In this document: one piece after another, positions 5,982 to 9,509 of the stretch
How positions within the stretch are numbered: the stretch's first letter is position 1
Layout of the letters: each line of letters opens with the position of its first letter
Assembly: GCA_003550445.1 (NCBI GenBank)
Contig: PUKG01000105.1
Location: forward strand, 1 to 9,509
DNA length: 9,509 nt
From: Halobacteroidaceae bacterium
GTDB taxonomy: Bacteria > Bacillota > Halanaerobiia > B1SED10-174
Direction of reading: 5' to 3'
Program-made: the position numbers and the translations under genes
The notes under the pieces: model-generated
The model's input: only the letters and a program-made list of their open reading frames with translations
Database searches by the model: none
What the model was told of the DNA's origin: nothing

Positions 5982-7394
5982 TCAGATCCCCAGAATATCC
6001 CTTACAATCCCAGCAAGTTTCGGGATTCTTTCCTCTGTTTCCGATTCAACATACAACCTGATCAGGGGTTCAGTTCCTGAGGCCCTTAGCAGGACCCAGT
6101 CTCCACCATCCAGAATAAATTTTACGCCATCAGTAGTATTTCTCTCAACAACCTTCTCTCCATCCAGATTCCCGGGGGATAATTCTTTTAAACTCTTTAA
6201 AACCTTTTCCCTGTTTTTCCCGGAAAAATTAATATCGTAGCGCCTGCTGGCCAAAAAACCAAACTTTTTATTTACCGTTTTTAAAATTTCACCCAGGTTC
6301 TGGCCATAAAAGGAAATCATTTCGCAGGCCAATAAACAGGCCAGGATGCCATCCTTTTCGGGAAGGTGAGGAGCAATGCTCAATCCTCCACTTTCTTCTC
6401 CGCCAATAAATATTTTTCCCTTCTTCAACAGGTTCCCAATATATTTAAAACCCACAGGAGTTTCGATTAAATCCCTTCCCTTTCCCCCGGCAATTCTGTC
6501 CAGTAAATGAGTCGTTGCAACCGTTCTACCTATGTTCCCTTCCCTTTCCCGCCCGTAAAAGAAATAAAATGAGGCAAGAACCAGAAACTGGTTTGGGGAA
6601 AGGTATGTACCGTCGTTGTCAATAATGCCAAAGCGATCACCATCTCCATCCAGGGCCAGCCCTAATTTTGCCGGCCCCTTTTTAATTTCTTCAGATAGTT
6701 TTTTCAACCTTTCTTTTGATGGATCTGGCATGCTTCCCCCAAAATATGGGTCTAAACCACTCTCCCTGGTAGAAACATCCCAGCCTACTTCTTTTAGAAT
6801 TTCCTCCAGATAACCCTGACCTGCTCCAAAAAGGGGGTTTACTATCACTTTTGAAGGGTTGGCAGCCAGTAAATCACAATCAATGGTTTCCCTTAACTTT
6901 TTGAGATAAGCCGCCTTCCCATCCCAGTCTTTTATTAACCCCCTCTCAACTGCCTTTTCCCCCTCCATTACTCCAATCTTTTCTCTGTTTATTGCTTCCA
7001 GTTCAATTTCAATATCCTCTGTTACCTCAGGAAGAGCTGGTGCAGCATCCCCCGGAATAAATTTTATCCCGCTGTACTGCGGAGGATTGTGGGATGCTGT
7101 AAGCATAATTCCCCCATCAGCACTTAAATTAAGTATTCCCAAAGCAACTGCAGGAGTGGGATGAAAACCCGTTGCAAGGTATACTTTAATTCCCTGGTCA
7201 TTCAAAACCCCTGCCACCCGCCGGGCAAATTCCCGGGCAAGAAATCGGGTATCATAACCAATAATAACCTCGGGGTTATCATTTTTTTTCTTTAGGTGGC
7301 TGGAAATTGCCAGGGCCACCTTTTCCAGGTTGGAAAAATTAAAGTCTTCAGCAATTAAACCTCTCCACCCATCGGTTCCAAAACGAATATCCAC
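5982..7394 (-). CDS. Phosphoglucomutase/phosphomannomutase family enzyme
   Basis: The enzyme interconverts hexose-1-phosphate and hexose-6-phosphate through a phosphoserine. From the start chosen here it has 470 residues. It shows FGTDGWRG near the N-terminus, the catalytic loop TASHNP (Ser about 101), the metal site DGDGDR (239-244), the sugar-specificity loop GGEESGG (321-327) and the phosphate-binding loop RASGTEP (427-433). The EES form of the specificity loop points to glucose phosphates more than the GlmM (phosphoglucosamine) type, but substrate is not certain. The start is GTG at 7394, because AGGAGG (7406-7401) lies 6 nt before it. An in-frame TTG at 7409 would place that ribosome site inside the gene and is unlikely. 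The gene follows the transporter stop by 15 bp, which suggests co-expression with sugar uptake. Confidence 0.92.
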   Translation of the reverse strand: MDIRFGTDGWRGLIAEDFNFSNLEKVALAISSHLKKKNDNPEVIIGYDTRFLAREFARRVAGVLNDQGIKVYLATGFHPTPAVALGILNLSADGGIMLTASHNPPQYSGIKFIPGDAAPALPEVTEDIEIELEAINREKIGVMEGEKAVERGLIKDWDGKAAYLKKLRETIDCDLLAANPSKVIVNPLFGAGQGYLEEILKEVGWDVSTRESGLDPYFGGSMPDPSKERLKKLSEEIKKGPAKLGLALDGDGDRFGIIDNDGTYLSPNQFLVLASFYFFYGREREGNIGRTVATTHLLDRIAGGKGRDLIETPVGFKYIGNLLKKGKIFIGGEESGGLSIAPHLPEKDGILACLLACEMISFYGQNLGEILKTVNKKFGFLASRRYDINFSGKNREKVLKSLKELSPGNLDGEKVVERNTTDGVKFILDGGDWVLLRASGTEPLIRLYVESETEERIPKLAGIVRDILGI

Positions 7395-7400
7395 AAAAAT

Positions 7401-7406
7401 CCTCCT
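7401..7406 (-). promoter_or_regulatory. Shine-Dalgarno site that fixes the mutase start
   Basis: AGGAGG on the minus strand lies 6 nt upstream of GTG (7394-7392). It falls inside the five-codon extension that would result from starting at the in-frame TTG (7409-7407), which lacks a well-placed ribosome site of its own. The site therefore argues for the shorter protein. Confidence 0.75.
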
Positions 7407-7409
7407 CAA

Positions 7410-8738
7410 TCAATTGATAATTAAGTCTTCTGGTTCAATATCTCCTTTAACCACATCTTCTTTTTCTGGATAACGGGAAAAAACAATAAACCCTATAAGA
7501 ATAAAAAATGCAGCAACCGGCCCCGTAAGCTGAATCCCAAGAGGTTCGGCAGAACTGTTTCCAAAGAACTGGAATAAAAGTCCCAGAGTGAGGGAAGATA
7601 GGGCAATAACAGATTTAAGGACAATTCCCTGGGCTCCAAAATACATTGATTCTCTCCTTTTCCCGGTAACCATTTCATCAATGTCAGTTACATCGGCAAC
7701 AATTGCATTAGGAACAATGAAAAGTGAGGCCAGGGGAACCCCAAGAAGAGCCATAATTATAAGTCCAAAATTATAGGGACTCAACGGAATGAATGGGTTA
7801 TTAAAAAAGAAAATCATTGGGAGAAGAAGGATTAAGGCTCCCAGGCTGAACAGCATTACCGATTTTTTCCCCCACCTTTTGGAAGCCATATTTACCAGGG
7901 GGAAACAAACAAAAGCAACTCCAAAAACCGCTCCCAAAAAAACGCTGACCTGTCCCTCCCCTACTCCAATTAGAACAGTGACATAGTAAGGAACTCCCAT
8001 TGTTATTATATTGAAGCCAAACCAGTACAATGCATTGCCAACCAGATAAATTAAAAATGCTTTGTTTTGGAAGGTCTTTTTCAGGGATTCCCCGAGTTTC
8101 ATTCCCGCAGGTTTAGCCCGGGAAAACTTCTTTTCATTAACGGCAAATACAGGCATATATAAAAACAGTAGAGCAATTAAACCCATTATCCAGACCATTG
8201 CAGCAAACCCAAATCTTTCTACAAGAGGTCCTGAAGCTACCATAGCCAGGGCAGTTCCCAGGAGAATAAAAACGGCCTGCAGGGTACTAAGATCCACTCT
8301 TTCCCTTTGACTCCGGGCTATTTCAGGTAATAAGGCAAGGTAGGGACAAACATAAAAGGTAAAAAAGAAGAAAAATAAACCGAGCATAATAGCAAGGAAA
8401 AAAGCATTTGCAGCGCTTTCGTCAGCAACCGGGGGATAAAACATAAAAATTGTTATCCCGACAAGGGGTACTGCCCCCCAGAATAAAAAGGGCCAGCGCC
8501 TTCCCCTTGAAGCCCGCGAATTATCAGACCAGTTACTAATTAAAGGATCGGCAAGGGCATCCACCACCCTGCCAAAAAACATAATTGAACCAAAAATACC
8601 CGCCGCAACAAGGGGGTTTCGAACAGAATCCCCCGGGGGAACATAATAATACATCAACCAGGTTGTCAGGACTCGTTCCAGGAGGTTGAATCCTGCACCA
8701 CCAGCAGCATAAAATAACCGGTTAAGAAAAGGCAACAA
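7410..8738 (-). CDS. GPH/MelB-type MFS sugar-cation symporter
   Basis: This is a roughly 440-residue polytopic membrane protein with about 12 hydrophobic segments, of the glycoside-pentoside-hexuronide:cation symporter family. Family marks are LMYYY near residue 30, GRVVDALADP (about 56-65), the cytoplasmic loop RASRGRRWPF and the later TDIDEMVTGKRRESMYFG. The two Asp residues four apart in VDALADP match the cation-binding pair of MelB. By hand alignment, the MelB sugar-binding Asp19 position appears to be Asn, so the substrate may not be a melibiose-like sugar and I do not name it. The start is uncertain: GTG at 8744 overlaps the AAGGGAG site (8750-8744), so TTG at 8738 (5-nt spacing) or TTG at 8735 (8-nt) is more likely. 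It begins 21 bp after the MATE stop and precedes the mutase. Confidence 0.85.
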   Translation of the reverse strand: MLPFLNRLFYAAGGAGFNLLERVLTTWLMYYYVPPGDSVRNPLVAAGIFGSIMFFGRVVDALADPLISNWSDNSRASRGRRWPFLFWGAVPLVGITIFMFYPPVADESAANAFFLAIMLGLFFFFFTFYVCPYLALLPEIARSQRERVDLSTLQAVFILLGTALAMVASGPLVERFGFAAMVWIMGLIALLFLYMPVFAVNEKKFSRAKPAGMKLGESLKKTFQNKAFLIYLVGNALYWFGFNIITMGVPYYVTVLIGVGEGQVSVFLGAVFGVAFVCFPLVNMASKRWGKKSVMLFSLGALILLLPMIFFFNNPFIPLSPYNFGLIIMALLGVPLASLFIVPNAIVADVTDIDEMVTGKRRESMYFGAQGIVLKSVIALSSLTLGLLFQFFGNSSAEPLGIQLTGPVAAFFILIGFIVFSRYPEKEDVVKGDIEPEDLIIN

Positions 8739-8759
8739 CTTCACTCCCTTTTATAAGAC

Positions 8760-9509
8760 CTAAACCTGGATTTTTTTCCACTGTCCCCGGATAAACCTCA
8801 AGCGGACATAAGCCCCCCTTAAAAGCCAGTCCACCACCATTGCCAGCCAGGCCCCATAAAGCCCCAGGTCAAGAATCCGGATAAAAATAAACCCAAAAAG
8901 CAACCTTCCAGCCCAGGTAGCAACTGCGGTGCTATAAAAAACACTTTTTGTTTCCCCTGCTCCCCTTAAACCCCAGGAATAAATAAAGTGGGTAGCCATG
9001 GGTAGCTGAGCAAAGGCCACAATCCTCAAACATCCCGCCCCAAGCTGGATAATTTCCGGGTCGTCTACAAAAAGCCTCATTAAATATTGAGGGAAGAAAA
9101 AAAATATAATCCCCATTGTCCCCATAATTGCCAGGCCCATTTTCCACGATTCATGGGCACCGGCGCTCGCTTCCTCGGGCTGTCCTGATCCTAAATTTTT
9201 CCCTACAATTGTTGCCGTTGCCACGGCAAGACCAAAGCCCGGCATATAGGAAAAAGCTTCAGCCTTTAAAGCAACCTGATGAGCTGCATAAGCCGCTGTT
9301 CCAAGGGAAGCCACCATCCGCTCATAAAAAAGCTGTCCTAACCGCATGATCAATTGTTCCCCACTAGCCGGAAGACCGATATTTAAGATCCTCTTGATCA
9401 GGTCAAAACGAACCTTCATTCCCAGACCCTTTAACCGGAGATTGGGGTGTTTATAAATAATTAAAAAGATAAGTGTTCCCGCTCCAATAGTCCTTGCAAG
9501 AGAGGTTGC
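8760..9509 (-). CDS. MATE-family efflux transporter, C-terminal part (N-terminus outside the window)
   Basis: The frame is open from the right edge through 249 codons to a TAG at 8762-8760, so the gene starts beyond 9509. The ATG at 9419 is internal: the frame continues upstream with a membrane segment (GTLIFLIIY). Known members (NorM type) exchange Na+ or H+ for drugs or other organic cations. What is seen is the second half of the fold. It has the inter-repeat basic loop, the repeat start ILNIGLPASGEQLIMRLGQL and VASLGTAAYAAHQVALKAEA. These are followed by MPGFGLAVATATIVGKNLGS, the hallmark of the family, and then helices to the basic C-terminus RGQWKKIQV. The substrate cannot be predicted. 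It lies directly upstream of the sugar symporter gene in the same direction, but no functional link is evident. Confidence 0.9.
   Translation of the reverse strand, partial: ATSLARTIGAGTLIFLIIYKHPNLRLKGLGMKVRFDLIKRILNIGLPASGEQLIMRLGQLFYERMVASLGTAAYAAHQVALKAEAFSYMPGFGLAVATATIVGKNLGSGQPEEASAGAHESWKMGLAIMGTMGIIFFFFPQYLMRLFVDDPEIIQLGAGCLRIVAFAQLPMATHFIYSWGLRGAGETKSVFYSTAVATWAGRLLFGFIFIRILDLGLYGAWLAMVVDWLLRGAYVRLRFIRGQWKKIQV

Noticed and set aside
5982..7394. Annotation of the mutase as GlmM (phosphoglucosamine mutase), suggested by nearby yvcK/rapZ
   Set aside because: The loop is GGEESGG, the catalytic stretch is TASHNPPQYSGIK and the length is 470 residues. These fit the general phosphoglucomutase/phosphomannomutase group better than the roughly 450-residue GlmM family.
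8760..9419. MATE gene starting at the ATG at 9419
   Set aside because: The same frame stays open through the right edge with a membrane segment, and MATE proteins are about 450 residues, so this ATG is internal.

Overview
The window carries one strand of genes, all on the minus strand, packed with gaps of 1 to about 30 bp apart from two short spacers of roughly 75 bp. The content and order (RapZ, YvcK/GlmR and WhiA as adjacent genes) is the signature of Gram-positive bacteria. The presence of sigma-54, the purine-rich GGAGG-type ribosome binding sites, the moderate G+C (roughly mid-40s % by eye) and a YvcK with an N-terminal membrane extension suggest a Clostridia-like Firmicute, possibly an anaerobic thermophile or syntroph. 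That placement is an inference, not something the sequence proves.

Reading in the direction of transcription (right to left), the right edge holds the C-terminal half of a MATE-family multidrug/cation antiporter (8760 to beyond 9509). Next come a GPH/MelB-type MFS sugar-cation symporter (7410-8738), a phosphoglucomutase/phosphomannomutase (5982-7394) and a secreted, C-terminally anchored protein resembling the accessory domain of glucodextranase (5087-5953). A 78-bp spacer with a possible hairpin then leads to the conserved core rapZ (4136-5008), yvcK/glmR (2806-4119) and whiA (1860-2804), and then rpoN (495-1853). A second spacer (419-494) contains the best promoter of the window and a perfect 15-bp palindrome. 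It drives a small conserved-looking protein of unknown function that starts at a TTG codon and runs off the left edge (1-418).

The genes fit a theme of sugar-phosphate handling and envelope-precursor control. An importer and a hexose-phosphate mutase stand upstream of RapZ and YvcK/GlmR, which in model bacteria tune glucosamine-6-phosphate/UDP-GlcNAc supply. WhiA (cell division and envelope regulator) and sigma-54 follow. In Bacillus subtilis the position after whiA (yvcL) is held by crh, an HPr-like protein; here rpoN occupies it. I do not see a clearly new multi-gene system. The most uncharted parts are the standalone glucodextranase-C-like membrane protein, the unknown TTG-start gene with its palindromic leader, and the rpoN linkage. 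Several starts are non-ATG, and the mutase start should be moved downstream of the first in-frame start codon.
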